Source: Cupriavidus campinensis
GTDB lineage: Bacteria; Pseudomonadota; Gammaproteobacteria; Burkholderiales; Burkholderiaceae
Direction of reading: 5' to 3'
Length of the DNA stretch: 64,000 bases
NCBI RefSeq assembly: GCF_905397395.1
Contig: NZ_CAJPVH010000002.1
Location: 186,001-250,000, forward strand
Made by a program: the position numbers and the translations under genes. A model generated the notes under the pieces. The model did not search any database, was not told where the DNA came from, and saw only the letters and a list, made by a program, of their open reading frames with translations. The number at the start of each line of letters is the position of its first letter. The stretch's first letter is position 1. Positions 51,477 to 61,713 of the stretch are shown here, piece after piece.

Positions 51477-52739
51477 TTGCAACGCCCTCATATTTCGACT
51501 TTCCCCGAGGAAAGCCCCAGCACGACGCCCGACGCCACGGCCCGGCGCGGCATCACGTTTCTCACGTTCGCATTTATCCTGAGCCAGTTCTATCGGAGCT
51601 GCCTCGCGGTGATCGCGCCTGAACTCCAGCACGACTTTCAACTCTCGCCGGCGGGCTACGGGGCCTTGTCGTCGGGTTTCTTCCTGGCCTTCGCGGTGGC
51701 GCAGATTCCGGTGGGGCTGGCATTCGACCGTTTCGGGGTGGGCCGTCCCACGGCGTGGCTGCTCGGCGTTGGCGCGGTATCCGGCATCGCCTTCGCGGCG
51801 GCGCCCAGCGCCACGGTGGCCATGCTCGCCCAGATGGGTCTCGGCCTGGCCTGCGCGCCGGTCTTCATGGGTTTGCTCCATTACGCGTCCGAGCAGCTCT
51901 CGGAAAGGCAGTACATGCGCGTGGTCAGCCGCTCCAATGCACTGGGCATGGTCGGCGCGCTGTGCGCCACGGCCCCGCTGGGCTGGGCCTCGCAGCATGT
52001 GGGCTGGCGGCCGGCGATGGCGGCATCGGCAATCTTCATGGCAGCCGTCTGCTATGGCGTCTGGCGCGTGGTGCGCGACGAGGGCCACGCCGAGGCGCGC
52101 AACGTGCCGATGGGCGCGATGCTGACCGACAGCGCGCGGCTGCTCGGCATGGGCTCGCTCTGGCTGCTGATTCCGATGTGCGTGGCGATGGCCGCCGGCA
52201 CGGCGTTCCGGAACGCCTGGAGCGGCCCGTATCTGGCCGATGTCTATCATCTGAACGCCGGCACGCGCGGCGTGGCGCTGACGCTGTTGAGCCTGGCGGG
52301 CTTCCTGACCGCCTTCCTGCTGCCGGTGCTGGTGCGCGGCACGTCCCTGAAGGCGACCATCTTCGGTTGGGGCGTCCTGTCGATGGTGGGCGGGCTGCTG
52401 CTGTGGGGCTGGCCGGACAGCGGGATAGTGTCCGGCGTGGGCCTGATGGCGCTGCTGTCGACCATCGGCATGTTGCATCCGCTGGTCATGGCGCAGGGCC
52501 GCGCGCTGATCCCGGCGCCGTCGCGCGGGCGCGGACTGGGCGTGCTCAATACCTTCGTCTTCCTCGGTTCCGCGCTGACCTCGTGGGGCTTCGGGCTGAT
52601 TGCCAACGCTGGCCACACGCGCCAATGGCCGGAAGCCGATTCCTACGGGGCGATTTTTCTCACGGCGGGCGTACTGGTGGGGCTGGCGCTGGTGCCGTAC
52701 GCCTTCAGCCGGACCTCGGCCGCCGCCCAGCCGCGCTAG
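51477..52739 (+). CDS. MFS transporter
   Basis: A 420-residue major facilitator with 12 hydrophobic segments. The first pair of helices is GITFLTFAFILSQFYRSCLAVIAPELQHDF, followed by GALSSGFFLAFAVAQIPVGLAFDRFGVGRPTAW, which carries the loop 2-3 signature (G-x3-D-R-x-G-x-x). The SQFYRSCLAVIAPEL helix resembles members sometimes annotated as cyanate or nitrate/nitrite type, but the substrate is unknown. The start is a TTG at 51477, with the first ~25 residues hydrophilic; a downstream start is possible. It is a single gene, followed by the histidine-phosphatase gene 63 bp on. Confidence 0.85.
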   Translation: MQRPHISTFPEESPSTTPDATARRGITFLTFAFILSQFYRSCLAVIAPELQHDFQLSPAGYGALSSGFFLAFAVAQIPVGLAFDRFGVGRPTAWLLGVGAVSGIAFAAAPSATVAMLAQMGLGLACAPVFMGLLHYASEQLSERQYMRVVSRSNALGMVGALCATAPLGWASQHVGWRPAMAASAIFMAAVCYGVWRVVRDEGHAEARNVPMGAMLTDSARLLGMGSLWLLIPMCVAMAAGTAFRNAWSGPYLADVYHLNAGTRGVALTLLSLAGFLTAFLLPVLVRGTSLKATIFGWGVLSMVGGLLLWGWPDSGIVSGVGLMALLSTIGMLHPLVMAQGRALIPAPSRGRGLGVLNTFVFLGSALTSWGFGLIANAGHTRQWPEADSYGAIFLTAGVLVGLALVPYAFSRTSAAAQPR

Positions 52740-52802
52740 CTCCCGGGCAGCGTGGCCGCCGGTGTCCTATCGTGGATGGGGCGCATTGCCAGGGAGGCCG
52801 CC

Positions 52803-53399
52803 ATGTTCCGTATTCTGCTTGTCAGCACGCTGTCGTTGGTGGCGTCCGGATGGGGTAGCGCGGCCGCGATGGCGCAATCCGAGCCGATGCCGATGTCGCT
52901 GGAGGCGTTGCGACGTCCCAACGTGGTGGTGGTGCTGCGCCACGCCAGCGCGCCGGGCGTGGGCGATCCGAAAGGTCTCCGTCTTGGCGATTGCAGCACG
53001 CAACGCAACCTTGACGAACGGGGCCGCCGCCAGGCGGCAAAGCTTGGCGAAGGCTTCCGCGCCGCTGGCGTTCGTCCGACCCATATATATAGCAGTGCGT
53101 GGTGCCGCTGCCAGGACACCGCGCGGCTGATGAACCTGGGCCCGGTCCAGGTGCAGCCGCTGCTCAACTCGTTCTTCGAGGCCGATCCCGCCGCACGAAC
53201 CGCCCAGACCGAGAAGCTCTCCCGCCTGATCGACGGCCTGGACCCGCGCGGCGGGCCCTACCTGATGGTCACGCATCAGGTTGTGATCTCGGCGCTGACC
53301 GGCCATGGCGCCGACAGCGGCGGCGGCGTGGCGATCGAACTGCCTTCGGCCGGCAACCCGCGCCGGACGCGCATCCTGCCCGCAACGGGCCTGGAATGA
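52803..53399 (+). CDS. Secreted histidine-phosphatase-like protein
   Basis: A 198-residue protein with a signal peptide (MFRILLVSTLSLVASGWGSAAAMA) and a histidine phosphatase fold. The catalytic RHx motif appears as VVVLRHASAPG, followed by a phosphoglycerate-mutase-like NLDERGRRQAAKLGEGFRAAG and IYSSAWCRCQDTARLM; the second histidine is in MVTHQVVISALTG. It is predicted to be periplasmic. Substrates for this group (phosphate esters, sometimes lipid-linked) are unknown. The ATG at 52803 has AGGGAGG at the correct distance. Confidence 0.82.
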   Translation: MFRILLVSTLSLVASGWGSAAAMAQSEPMPMSLEALRRPNVVVVLRHASAPGVGDPKGLRLGDCSTQRNLDERGRRQAAKLGEGFRAAGVRPTHIYSSAWCRCQDTARLMNLGPVQVQPLLNSFFEADPAARTAQTEKLSRLIDGLDPRGGPYLMVTHQVVISALTGHGADSGGGVAIELPSAGNPRRTRILPATGLE

Positions 53400-53493
53400 T
53401 GGAAGACAGCACCGCGCTGGGTTCCGCCATGCGGGAGGCCACCGGCCCACGGGCGGGCAGCGTCCGCAATGCGCGTTTTCCCTGAGAAATTTC

Positions 53494-53521
53494 TCAAGTT
53501 TCTGCTGCCCGATGCCGTTAG
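53494..53521 (+). promoter_or_regulatory. Sigma-28 (FliA)-type promoter before the chemoreceptor
   Basis: TCAAGTTT at 53494-53501 followed after 12 bp by GCCGTTAG matches the flagellar sigma-28 pattern (TCAAGTTT...GCCGATAA) except at two -10 positions. A 12-bp palindrome GAGAAATTTCTC overlaps just upstream (53484-53495). It sits 114 bp before the chemoreceptor start. Confidence 0.65.
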
Positions 53522-53635
53522 GTCATCCAATGTCCGGTCTTGCGACCATTCGCGCGACGGGGCACCGGAGAGAGAGCGGCCGGGCGCCATGCGGGCGCGC
53601 ACGGTCACCCACCAGTGTGCAATCAGGTAGAAGAA

Positions 53636-55177
53636 ATGAAGAATCTTGGTATTGGTGTTCGCCTTGGCATTGGCTTTGGCGTGGTCTTGATGCTATCCAC
53701 GCTCATGACCGTGGTGGGCGTGCTGCGCCTCCAGGAAGTGGCCGGCCGTACGCACGAAATGATGCAGCAGCCGCTGGCCAAGGAACGGCTGGTTAGTGAC
53801 TGGTACCGGCTGATGTACGCGAGCGTGCGCCGCACGACCGCCGTGGCGCGCAGCGCCGACCCCTCGCTCGGCACCTTTTTCGCGGCCGAGACCAAGTATT
53901 CGACCGATGCGATCGCCAAGCTGCGCGAAAAGCTCGATCCGATGCTGACCTCCGAGGCGGAGAAGGCCGCGTTCCAGCGCATTCTCGTCGTGCGCAACCC
54001 GTACAACGACTCGCGCGACAAGATCACCAAGCTCAAGAAGGACGCGCTGACCGAAGAGGCGAACAAGGTGCTCGAGACCGAGTTCGTGCCGGCTGGCGAT
54101 GCCTACCTGGCCGAGATCCAGAAGCTGCTGGACATCCAGCGCGCCTCCATCGACACCACGGCGGCGGAAATCAACAGCATCTACCGCAGCGCGCGTAACG
54201 GCCTGATCACGCTGGGTGTGGTGGCGCTGGGTATCGGCGTGGCGTTTGCGTGGTGGCTGACCATTGGCATCACGCGGCCGCTGCACCGCGCGGTGGGCTT
54301 TGCGCGCACCGTGGCGGCGGGCGACCTGACCAGCCAGATCGAGGTGGACAGCCGGGACGAGACCGGCCAGCTGCTCGAGGCGCTGCGCGAGATGAACGAC
54401 AACATCCTCGGCATCGTCACCGAAGTGCGCTACGGCACCGAGGCGATTGCCACGGGCACCAGCCAGATCGCCGCCGGCAACACGGACCTCTCGCAGCGGA
54501 CCGAGGAACAGGCGTCGTCGCTCCAGGAAACGGCTTCCAGCATGGAGGAGCTGACCAGCATCGTCCGCCAGAACGCCGACAGCGCCAAGCAGGCCAGCGC
54601 GCTGGCCGTGAATGCGTCGGAAGTGGCCACGCAGGGCGGCGACGTGGTGGGGCAGGTGGTCCATACGATGGACGAGATCAACGTGTCCTCGCGCAAGGTG
54701 GTGGACATCATCTCGGTCATCGAGGGCATCGCCTTCCAGACCAACATCCTGGCGCTGAACGCGGCGGTGGAAGCGGCCCGTGCCGGCGAGCAGGGCCGCG
54801 GCTTCGCCGTGGTGGCGGGCGAGGTGCGCAGCCTGGCGCAGCGCTCGGCCACGGCGGCCAAGGAGATCAAGTCGCTGATCGGCGATTCGGCGGATCGTGT
54901 GGAGCGCGGCTCGCAGCTGGTGGCGCGTGCCGGCGAGACCATGGAGCAGATCGTCAGCGCCGTGAAGCGCGTGACGGACATCATGGGGGAAATCAGCGCG
55001 GCCTCGGCCGAGCAGAGCGCCGGCATCGAGCAGGTGAACCTGGCGGTCACGCAGATGGACACCGTGACGCAGCAGAACGCGGCGCTCGTGGAGCAGGCCG
55101 CGGCGGCGGCGGGCTCGCTCGAGGAGCAGGCCCAGCGCCTGAAGGAAGCGGTGTCTACCTTCCGCCTGGCCGCCTGA
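53636..55177 (+). CDS. Methyl-accepting chemotaxis protein
   Basis: A 513-residue chemoreceptor. It has a membrane helix at 8-30, a periplasmic four-helix-bundle type sensor (about 35-190), a second membrane helix (about 190-213), a HAMP domain (about 215-268) and a cytoplasmic signalling domain with the highly conserved tip [45 protein letters not shown] (present here with VIEGI). It ends in VSTFRLAA without a CheR-docking pentapeptide. The ligand is unknown. The ATG at 53636 is preceded by AGAAGAA. The predicted flagellar-type promoter upstream agrees with co-regulation with motility genes. Confidence 0.95.
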   Translation: MKNLGIGVRLGIGFGVVLMLSTLMTVVGVLRLQEVAGRTHEMMQQPLAKERLVSDWYRLMYASVRRTTAVARSADPSLGTFFAAETKYSTDAIAKLREKLDPMLTSEAEKAAFQRILVVRNPYNDSRDKITKLKKDALTEEANKVLETEFVPAGDAYLAEIQKLLDIQRASIDTTAAEINSIYRSARNGLITLGVVALGIGVAFAWWLTIGITRPLHRAVGFARTVAAGDLTSQIEVDSRDETGQLLEALREMNDNILGIVTEVRYGTEAIATGTSQIAAGNTDLSQRTEEQASSLQETASSMEELTSIVRQNADSAKQASALAVNASEVATQGGDVVGQVVHTMDEINVSSRKVVDIISVIEGIAFQTNILALNAAVEAARAGEQGRGFAVVAGEVRSLAQRSATAAKEIKSLIGDSADRVERGSQLVARAGETMEQIVSAVKRVTDIMGEISAASAEQSAGIEQVNLAVTQMDTVTQQNAALVEQAAAAAGSLEEQAQRLKEAVSTFRLAA

Positions 55178-55215
55178 GTGGCTGCCTGAGCGGCCGCCGG
55201 GGTATCAAAAGCGTA

Positions 55216-55647
55216 TCAAGGGGCCTTGGGCGGCGTGATGCCGCCCGGGCCCGGCAGCGTCTCCGAATGCTGCATCGACGGCATCATGTTGCTGTTCAGG
55301 TGGAACATCACCCAGAGCGATCCGGCAAGCGTGATGACCACGAGCACCAGCGTGAAGATCAGGGACAGCATGTTCCAGCCGCCTTCCGAACGTGCGTTCA
55401 TGTGCAGGAAGAAAATCATGTGGACGACGATCTGCACCGCGCCAAGCAGCAGGATCACTGCAGCCGTGGTCGAGGTCTTGTCGAACACGTCGCCCATCAC
55501 CAGCCAGAACGGAATCGCGGTCAGGAAGACCGACAGCACGAAGCCGGTGAGGTAGCCGCCCAGCGTGGCGTGCGGCCCGATGTCGTCTTCGTGGTCATGG
55601 CCATGCGCGTCTGCGTGGCCGCCGAGGGTGTTGTCGTGCACGCTCAT
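55216..55647 (-). CDS. cyoD: Cytochrome o ubiquinol oxidase subunit IV (CyoD)
   Basis: A 143-residue membrane protein with three hydrophobic helices (about 30-50, 60-82 and 95-118) and the CyoD blocks GGYLTGFVLSVFLTAIPFW and AVQIVVHMIFFLHMN. It aids assembly of the bo3-type quinol oxidase. The start at 55647 overlaps the cyoC stop as ATGA. The Pro/Gly-rich end (ETLPGPGGITPPKAP) is longer than in E. coli CyoD. Last gene of cyoABCD; no cyoE (heme O synthase) follows. Confidence 0.94.
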   Translation of the reverse strand: MSVHDNTLGGHADAHGHDHEDDIGPHATLGGYLTGFVLSVFLTAIPFWLVMGDVFDKTSTTAAVILLLGAVQIVVHMIFFLHMNARSEGGWNMLSLIFTLVLVVITLAGSLWVMFHLNSNMMPSMQHSETLPGPGGITPPKAP

Positions 55648-56303
55648 TGCAACGTTCCCATCAGGTAGACGAAGGTAAAGACGCCGATCCACACGACGTC
55701 CAGAAAGTGCCAGAACATCGACAGGCACATCAGGCGGCGCTTGTTGGCCGTGATCAGCCCGTGCCGGCTCACCTGGAACATCAGCACCACCAGCCAGATG
55801 ATGCCGAACGTCACGTGCAGCCCGTGCGTGCCCACCAGCGCGAAGAACGATGTCAGGAAGGCGCTGCGCTGCGGCCCGGCGCCTTCATGGATCAGGTGCG
55901 CGAACTCGTAGAGCTCCACGAACAGGAAGGCCAGGCCGAACACGCCGGTGATGGCCAGCCAGATCAGCGTGCCGGCCTTGCGCCGCACCTGCATCTGGAG
56001 CATGGCGAAGCCGTAGGTGATGGACGACAGCAGCAGGAACGTGGTGTTCAGCGCCACCAGCGGCAGCTCGAACAGCTCCGCCCCGGTGGGGCCGCCCGCG
56101 TACTCCCGCCCCAGCACGCCATAGCAGGCGAACAGGCAGGCGAAGATCAGGCAGTCGCTCATCAGGTAGAGCCAGAACCCGAGCAGCGTGCCGTTCTCCG
56201 CGTGGACTTCCTCCTTGACGTAGAACTGGTAGTTGTGGTCGAGCGGCGCGGCCGGATGGGTGCCCGGGCCGCCGTGCGAGAGGGGCATCGTCGATTCAAC
56301 CAT
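55644..56303 (-). CDS. cyoC: Cytochrome o ubiquinol oxidase subunit III (CyoC)
   Basis: A 219-residue protein with five predicted membrane helices and the heme-copper oxidase subunit III pattern ([75 protein letters not shown]). The start at 56303 overlaps the end of cyoB by 8 bp; 16 further codons upstream are open but inside cyoB. It is part of the inner-membrane terminal oxidase. Confidence 0.96.
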   Translation of the reverse strand: MVESTMPLSHGGPGTHPAAPLDHNYQFYVKEEVHAENGTLLGFWLYLMSDCLIFACLFACYGVLGREYAGGPTGAELFELPLVALNTTFLLLSSITYGFAMLQMQVRRKAGTLIWLAITGVFGLAFLFVELYEFAHLIHEGAGPQRSAFLTSFFALVGTHGLHVTFGIIWLVVLMFQVSRHGLITANKRRLMCLSMFWHFLDVVWIGVFTFVYLMGTLQ

Positions 56304-58299
56304 GGGAGGCGAGCAGTTGGGTGCGCGAGGCTTCGGTCCGGACCACGTCATCGGCCGGAATGTAGTAATCGCGCTTGTAGTTGAAGGTATGGACGATGGC
56401 GGCGATGATCGTCGCCGCGAAGGACACCACCACGAGCCACCAGATGTGCCAGATCAGGGCGAAGCCGCACAGGGTGCTCAGGCCCGCCAGCACGATCCCG
56501 GCGGCGGTGTTCTTCGGCATGTGGATGGGGATGAAGCCCTGCTCGGGGCGCTGGTAGCCCAGCTGCTTCATCTGCCACCAGGCGTCGGCATCGTGCACCA
56601 TCGGCGTGAACGCGAAGTTGTACTGCGGCGGCGGTGACGAGGTGGACCATTCGAGCGTGCGGCCGTTCCACGGGTCGCCGGTGGTGTCGCGCAGCTGCTC
56701 GCGGCGCATGAAGCTGACCACCAGCTGGATGATGAAGCAGCCGATGCCAAGGGCGATCAGCAGCGCGCCCAGCGCGGCGATCTGGAACCACGGCTGCAGC
56801 GAGGGATCGTCGAAATGGTTCATGCGGCGCGTCACGCCGAGGAAGCCCAGCCAGTACAGCGGCATGAACGCCACGTAGAACCCGACCAGCCAGAACCAGA
56901 ACGAGCACTTGCCCCAGAACGGGTCGAGCTTGTAGCCGAACGCCTTCGGGAACCAGTAGGTGATGCCGGCCATCAGCCCGAACAGCACGCCGCCGATGAT
57001 CACGTTGTGGAAGTGGGCGATCAGGAACAGGCTGTTGTGGAGCAGGAAATCGGCGGGCGGCACCGCCAGCAGCACGCCGGTCATGCCGCCGATCACGAAG
57101 GTGACCATGAAGCCGATGGTCCACAGCATCGGCACCTCGAACTTGATGCGCCCGTGGTACATCGTGAACAGCCAGTTGAAGATCTTGGCGCCGGTCGGGA
57201 TCGAGATGATCATCGTCGTGATCCCGAAGAACGAGTTGACGCTGGCGCCTGATCCCATCGTGAAGAAGTGGTGCAGCCACACCAGGTAGGAGAGCACCGT
57301 GATCACCACGGTGGCGTACACCATCGACGCGTAGCCGAACAGCCGCTTGCGCGAGAAGGTGGCCACCACCTCGGAAAACACGCCGAACACGGGCAGGACC
57401 AGGATGTAGACCTCGGGGTGGCCCCAGATCCAGATCAGGTTCACGTACATCATGGCGCTGCCGCCCTGGTCCGCCGTGAAGAAGTTGGTGCCGACGTAGC
57501 GGTCCAGCGCCAGCATGGTGATGGCGGCGGTGAGCACCGGGAACGCGGCGATGATCAGCACGTTGGTGCACAGGGAGGTCCAGGTGAAGATCGGCATGCG
57601 CATCAGCGTCATGCCCGGCGCGCGCATCTTGACGATGGTGACGAGCAGGTTGATCCCCGATAACAATGTGCCGACCCCGGCCACCTCCAGGGACCATATG
57701 TAGTAGTCCACGCCCACGTCCGGACTGTGCAGGATGCCGGAAAGCGGTGGATAGGCCAGCCAGCCGGTGCGCGCGAATTCGCCCACGAACAGCGACATCA
57801 TCACCAGCACGGCGCCGCCCACGGTCATCCAGAAGCTGAAGTTGTTCAGGAACGGGAACGCCACGTCGCGTGCGCCAATCTGCAGCGGGACGACGAAGTT
57901 CATCAGCCCGGTGACCAGCGGCATCGCCACGAAGAAGATCATGATCACGCCGTGGGCGGTGAAGATCTGGTCGTAGTGATGGGGGGGCAGGTAGCCGAGG
58001 TTGTCGCCGAACGCGATGGCCTGCTGTATTCGCATCATGATCGCGTCGGCAAAGCCGCGCAGCAGCATCACGATGCCCAGGATCACGTACATGATGCCGA
58101 TCTTCTTGTGGTCGATGCTGGTGAACCACTCGCGCCACAGGTAGCCCCAGACCCGGTAGTAGGTCAGCGCGCCGACGAGGGCAAGGCCCCCGAGCGCCAC
58201 GACGGCGAACGTCGCCAGCAGGATCGGTTCATGGAGCGGAATGGCCTCCCAGGAGAGGCGGCCAAAGATCGGCGAAGCGAGATCGGAACGCTCGGGCAT
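56296..58299 (-). CDS. cyoB: Cytochrome o ubiquinol oxidase subunit I (CyoB)
   Basis: A 667-residue heme-copper oxidase catalytic subunit with about 15 membrane helices. Heme and CuB ligands lie in recognisable blocks: [45 protein letters not shown] (His-Pro-Glu-Val-Tyr), [14 protein letters not shown] and [16 protein letters not shown]. The GHPEVYI histidine-tyrosine pair is the cross-linked active-site motif. It reduces oxygen with ubiquinol electrons and pumps protons. It follows cyoA by 67 bp and overlaps cyoC. Confidence 0.98.
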   Translation of the reverse strand: MPERSDLASPIFGRLSWEAIPLHEPILLATFAVVALGGLALVGALTYYRVWGYLWREWFTSIDHKKIGIMYVILGIVMLLRGFADAIMMRIQQAIAFGDNLGYLPPHHYDQIFTAHGVIMIFFVAMPLVTGLMNFVVPLQIGARDVAFPFLNNFSFWMTVGGAVLVMMSLFVGEFARTGWLAYPPLSGILHSPDVGVDYYIWSLEVAGVGTLLSGINLLVTIVKMRAPGMTLMRMPIFTWTSLCTNVLIIAAFPVLTAAITMLALDRYVGTNFFTADQGGSAMMYVNLIWIWGHPEVYILVLPVFGVFSEVVATFSRKRLFGYASMVYATVVITVLSYLVWLHHFFTMGSGASVNSFFGITTMIISIPTGAKIFNWLFTMYHGRIKFEVPMLWTIGFMVTFVIGGMTGVLLAVPPADFLLHNSLFLIAHFHNVIIGGVLFGLMAGITYWFPKAFGYKLDPFWGKCSFWFWLVGFYVAFMPLYWLGFLGVTRRMNHFDDPSLQPWFQIAALGALLIALGIGCFIIQLVVSFMRREQLRDTTGDPWNGRTLEWSTSSPPPQYNFAFTPMVHDADAWWQMKQLGYQRPEQGFIPIHMPKNTAAGIVLAGLSTLCGFALIWHIWWLVVVSFAATIIAAIVHTFNYKRDYYIPADDVVRTEASRTQLLASHG

Positions 58300-58366
58300 G
58301 TTGTGTCACCTGGGCCAGCAGGCCGCTGAGTATTGGCGAAAGATTACGAGTCCGGCGGCGGTTCGT

Positions 58367-59440
58367 CTACCGCAGCAAGCGCCTGCCGTCGTTCAGCGTG
58401 GGCTCCGAGGCGAACATGGGCGCCTCGCCCGCCGCGCCACCCGCCGCGCTGCCAGCCGTATTGCCGGCCGTGCAGACGTAGGTGGACGGGTCGAACTTGC
58501 CGCGGCTGCGGTCCAGCGCCATCGTGTCCGCCATGCAGGTTCCCCCTAGCACGCAGCGGTTCAGAATCTGCTTGTACAGGTCGGGCTCCACGCTGGCATA
58601 GCGCTGTACCGGCACGCGCTCGCTCGGCTCGGCCAGCTTCACGTAGGCATCCTTGGAGAGCGCGGTGCCGCCCGATTTCACCTGCTGCACCCATTTGTCG
58701 AAATCGCCGTCTGACAGCCCGTGGAACTTGAAGCGCATATGGGAGAAGCCCTCGCCGCTGTAGTTGGCGGAGAGACCATCATAGACGCCGGCCTTGTTGA
58801 TGACGGCGTGCAGCTTGGTCTCCATGCCGGGCATCGCATAGACCATGCCCGCCAGCGACGGCACGAAGAAGGTGTTCATCACCGAGGTGGCCGTGATCTT
58901 GAACGCGATGGGCCGGTCCACCGGCGCGGCCATCTCGTTGACCGTGGCGATGCCCTGCTCGGGGTAGAGGAACAGCCATTTCCAGTCCATCGCCACCACT
59001 TCCACGACCAGCGGCTTGGTGTCGGGCGTGACGGCGCGCTTGTCGTCGATGAAGGTGAGGGGGCGGTAGGGGTCGAGCTGGTGGGTGCTCACCCAGGTGA
59101 CGGCGCCCAGCGCGATGATGATCAGCAGCGGCGCGGCCCAGATCGCCAGCTCCAGTACCGTGGAGTGGTCCCAGTCAGGGTTGTAGTGGGGATTGTTGGC
59201 GTTCTCCCGGTACCGCCAGGCGAACAGCAAGATCAGGATGATCACCGGAACGATGATCAGCAGCATCAGCAGGGTGGCGATGATGATGAGGTCGCGCTGG
59301 CGCACGGCCAACTCGCCAGATGGCGATAAAAGCACTGCGTTGCAACCGGCGAGCGCGGCCAGCAGGCCGAACGCACCAACACGCAAAAGCAGTCTTCCCG
59401 TCACTTTGAGCGGCCGAGCCGCAGAATCGAAGGGTCGCAT
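58367..59440 (-). CDS. cyoA: Cytochrome o ubiquinol oxidase subunit II (CyoA)
   Basis: A 357-residue lipoprotein-type subunit II. The leader ends in the lipobox LAALAGC, then come two membrane helices (DLIIIATLLMLLIIVPVIILILLFAWRY and VLELAIWAAPLLIIIALGAVTW) and the cupredoxin domain (VVEVVAMDWKWLFLYPEQGIATVNE, FFVPSLAGMVYAMPGMETKL, YSGEGFSHMRFKFHGL) with CuA ligands missing, as in quinol oxidases. Its C-terminus has a Gly/Ala-rich stretch. The start is uncertain: 59440 gives a normal leader length; 59491 has AGGAA at 9 nt and would add 17 residues. First gene of cyoABCD. Confidence 0.95.
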   Translation of the reverse strand: MRPFDSAARPLKVTGRLLLRVGAFGLLAALAGCNAVLLSPSGELAVRQRDLIIIATLLMLLIIVPVIILILLFAWRYRENANNPHYNPDWDHSTVLELAIWAAPLLIIIALGAVTWVSTHQLDPYRPLTFIDDKRAVTPDTKPLVVEVVAMDWKWLFLYPEQGIATVNEMAAPVDRPIAFKITATSVMNTFFVPSLAGMVYAMPGMETKLHAVINKAGVYDGLSANYSGEGFSHMRFKFHGLSDGDFDKWVQQVKSGGTALSKDAYVKLAEPSERVPVQRYASVEPDLYKQILNRCVLGGTCMADTMALDRSRGKFDPSTYVCTAGNTAGSAAGGAAGEAPMFASEPTLNDGRRLLR

Positions 59441-59589
59441 GGTTGCGGAAGTGGCGTTTGAGGAACGTCGAGCGCCGCTCGACGCAATCATCTTTTCGAT
59501 TTCCTATGGCAGTTTAGGCGCTATTCTTGTCAGTGGATGACTTTGAGTGCAGTTTGACATGCCTCTCGCTCGCGAAGGAGATCTCAAGG

Positions 59590-60912
59590 ATGGCCAGCCT
59601 GACCCATCAGCACCGCGCGTCGCCGACTGCACCTCCGGCGGAAGGTCACCATCAGGTGGCTCCCGCCGAAATCGCCACCGGCGTCGTGATCGGCCGCGCG
59701 TCGGAGTACTTCGACTTCTTTGTCTACGGCATCGCCTCGGTGCTGGTCTTCCCATCGGTCTTCTTCCCCTTCGCCAGTGAACTGGCCGGGCTGCTCTACA
59801 GCTTCACGATCTTTTCCTTCGCGTTCATCGGGCGGCCGTTCGGCACGGCGCTGTTCATGCGCATTCAGCGCCGATGGGGACGCGGTGTCAAGCTGACGGG
59901 CTCGCTGTTCCTGCTCGGCACGGCGACGGTGGGCATCGCGTTCCTGCCGTCGTACGCCACGCTCGGCAGCACAGCCATCTACCTGCTCGCGCTGTTCCGC
60001 TTCCTGCAGGGCATTGCCTTCGGCGGCTCGTGGGACGGCCTGCCGTCGCTGCTGGCCATCAACTCGCCCCCGCACAAGCGCGGCTGGTACGCGATGGTGG
60101 GGCAGCTGGGCGCGCCCACGGGCTTCATCATTGCCGGCGCGCTGTTCCTGTTCCTCTACGCGAGCCTGACCCCGGCCGAATTCATCGACTGGGGCTGGCG
60201 CTACCCGTTCTTCGTGGCCTTCGCCATCAACGTGGTGGCGCTGTTCGCGCGGCTGCGGCTGGTGGTGACGCACGAATACACCCAGCTGCTCGACGAAGGC
60301 GAGCTGGAGCCGATCAGCACGTTGCAGATGGTGAACGCGCAGGGCTTCAATATCTTCCTCGGCGCCTTCGCGGCGCTGGCGAGCTACGCGCTGTTCCACC
60401 TCGTGACGGTGTTTCCGCTGTCCTGGGTGATCCTGCACAAGGCGCAGGGCGTGACGGACATGCTGGCGATCCAGATCGTGGGCGGCTTCATCGCCTTCAT
60501 CGGCACGCTGCTGTCTGGCTGGATCGCGGACCGCGTCGGCCGCCGCACCACGCTGGCCGCGATGGCGGTGCTGATCGGCATCTTCAGCCTGTTCGCCCCA
60601 TGGCTGCTCGACGGCGGGCAGACCGGTCAGGACGTGTTCATCCTGGTCGGCTTTGCGCTGCTGGGGCTCTCCTACGGGCAGGCGGCGGGCGTGGTGACGT
60701 CCAATTTCGACCGCCGCTACCGCTACACAGGCGCGGCGCTGACCACGGACTTCGGCTGGCTGTTCGGCGCAGCCTTCGCCCCGCTGGTGGCGCTGGGGCT
60801 GTCGTCGCTGTTCGGGCTGGCGGCGGTGAGCCTGTATTTGCTGTCCGGCGCCGTCGGCACGCTCGTGGCGCTGCGGATCAACAAGGCGCTGGGCGCGCAC
60901 GACGAGATGTAG
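59590..60912 (+). CDS. MFS transporter, metabolite:proton symporter (MHS/ProP-like)
   Basis: A 440-residue major facilitator of the MHS type. The first helix GVVIGRASEYFDFFVYGIASVLVFP parallels the GTxIEWYDFxLYG signature of MHS symporters. FIGRPFGTALFMRIQRRWGRG and LLSGWIADRVGRRTTL are the two loop motifs. The family imports organic acids, betaine or proline; the substrate here is unknown. The ATG at 59590 has AAGGAG at 10 nt. It is divergent from cyoA across about 150 bp, in which I noticed TTGACA near 59558 but no convincing -10. Confidence 0.9.
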   Translation: MASLTHQHRASPTAPPAEGHHQVAPAEIATGVVIGRASEYFDFFVYGIASVLVFPSVFFPFASELAGLLYSFTIFSFAFIGRPFGTALFMRIQRRWGRGVKLTGSLFLLGTATVGIAFLPSYATLGSTAIYLLALFRFLQGIAFGGSWDGLPSLLAINSPPHKRGWYAMVGQLGAPTGFIIAGALFLFLYASLTPAEFIDWGWRYPFFVAFAINVVALFARLRLVVTHEYTQLLDEGELEPISTLQMVNAQGFNIFLGAFAALASYALFHLVTVFPLSWVILHKAQGVTDMLAIQIVGGFIAFIGTLLSGWIADRVGRRTTLAAMAVLIGIFSLFAPWLLDGGQTGQDVFILVGFALLGLSYGQAAGVVTSNFDRRYRYTGAALTTDFGWLFGAAFAPLVALGLSSLFGLAAVSLYLLSGAVGTLVALRINKALGAHDEM

Positions 60913-61041
60913 CGCTGCGGGGGCGCTGGCCGCCCCCCCCGCCACCCGTTGCGCCGTGCCGACACCCCACTAACCACTGAGGCGTGGCGGCCGGCGCGCT
61001 GATACCCTTCGGCTCGCGATCCATCTTCAGTCTCGTTCCGA

Positions 61042-61647
61042 ATGCTCTCCAAATCCCTGTGCGCAGTATCCCTGGGCGCGCTGCTCTGCGTGCCTGCCTT
61101 CGCCGCCAATACTCAAGTCCTGCTGGAAACCCCCGTCACCTACGCGCCTGGCGCCGGCGTGGTGGACAAGGTGCGCGAGGAATGCCAGATCGAGTCGATG
61201 CTGGCCACACGCGTGTCGGACGTCCTGCGCCGCCGCAACAAGGGCGGTGACGGCAAGCTGGCCGCCGGCGCGGAGGCCGGGGAGGCCCAGGTGATGCGGC
61301 TCCAGATCACGCACGTGCTGGGCGTGGGCGGCGGCGCCTGGACCGGCCCGAAGGCCATCACCGTCAACGCCGAGCTGATCGAAGGCGGCAAGGTGGCACG
61401 CCACGTCAAGCTGAACCGCTGGTCCATCGGCGGATTCTGGGGCGGGTTCAAGGGCACCTGTTCGATCCTGAACCGCAGCGCGGTGGCGCTGGCCAAGGAC
61501 CTGAACCGCTGGGCGCGCGATCCGTCCTACGTGCCCAAGGAAGAGGTCGAGCCGCCGGCGCCGACAGAAGGGCAGGCTGAGCCGGCAGCAGAAGTGCCGG
61601 CCGATGCCACGGACGCGCCGCAGGCCAAGGGCACGGTGCTCGAATAG
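61042..61647 (+). CDS. Secreted protein of unknown function
   Basis: A 201-residue protein with a signal peptide (MLSKSLCAVSLGALLCVPAFA) and a single folded domain (about 25-165) that contains two cysteines (EECQIES, KGTCSILN), suggesting a disulfide in the periplasm. GVGGGAWTGPKAITVNAELIEGG and the following KLNRWSIGGFWGGFKGTCSILNRSAVALAKDLNRW are striking but I cannot name the family. The last 35 residues are Pro/Ala/Glu-rich. It is 67 bp before the LysR gene and in the same direction. Confidence 0.7.
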   Translation: MLSKSLCAVSLGALLCVPAFAANTQVLLETPVTYAPGAGVVDKVREECQIESMLATRVSDVLRRRNKGGDGKLAAGAEAGEAQVMRLQITHVLGVGGGAWTGPKAITVNAELIEGGKVARHVKLNRWSIGGFWGGFKGTCSILNRSAVALAKDLNRWARDPSYVPKEEVEPPAPTEGQAEPAAEVPADATDAPQAKGTVLE

Positions 61648-61713
61648 CGCAAGGCGGGCGGCGTATCATGGTGCCGTCCCTGACCCGCTGACCCTTTCGT
61701 CGCCCCCGCCGCC

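Noticed and set aside
59558..59590. TTGACA before the MHS transporter as a sigma-70 promoter
   Set aside because: No acceptable -10 box at 16-18 bp and the start codon is too close.
59858..59980. Possible signal for frame change in the MHS transporter because another long frame overlaps it
   Set aside because: The main frame is continuous and carries all MFS motifs; the other frame is a GC-driven shadow.
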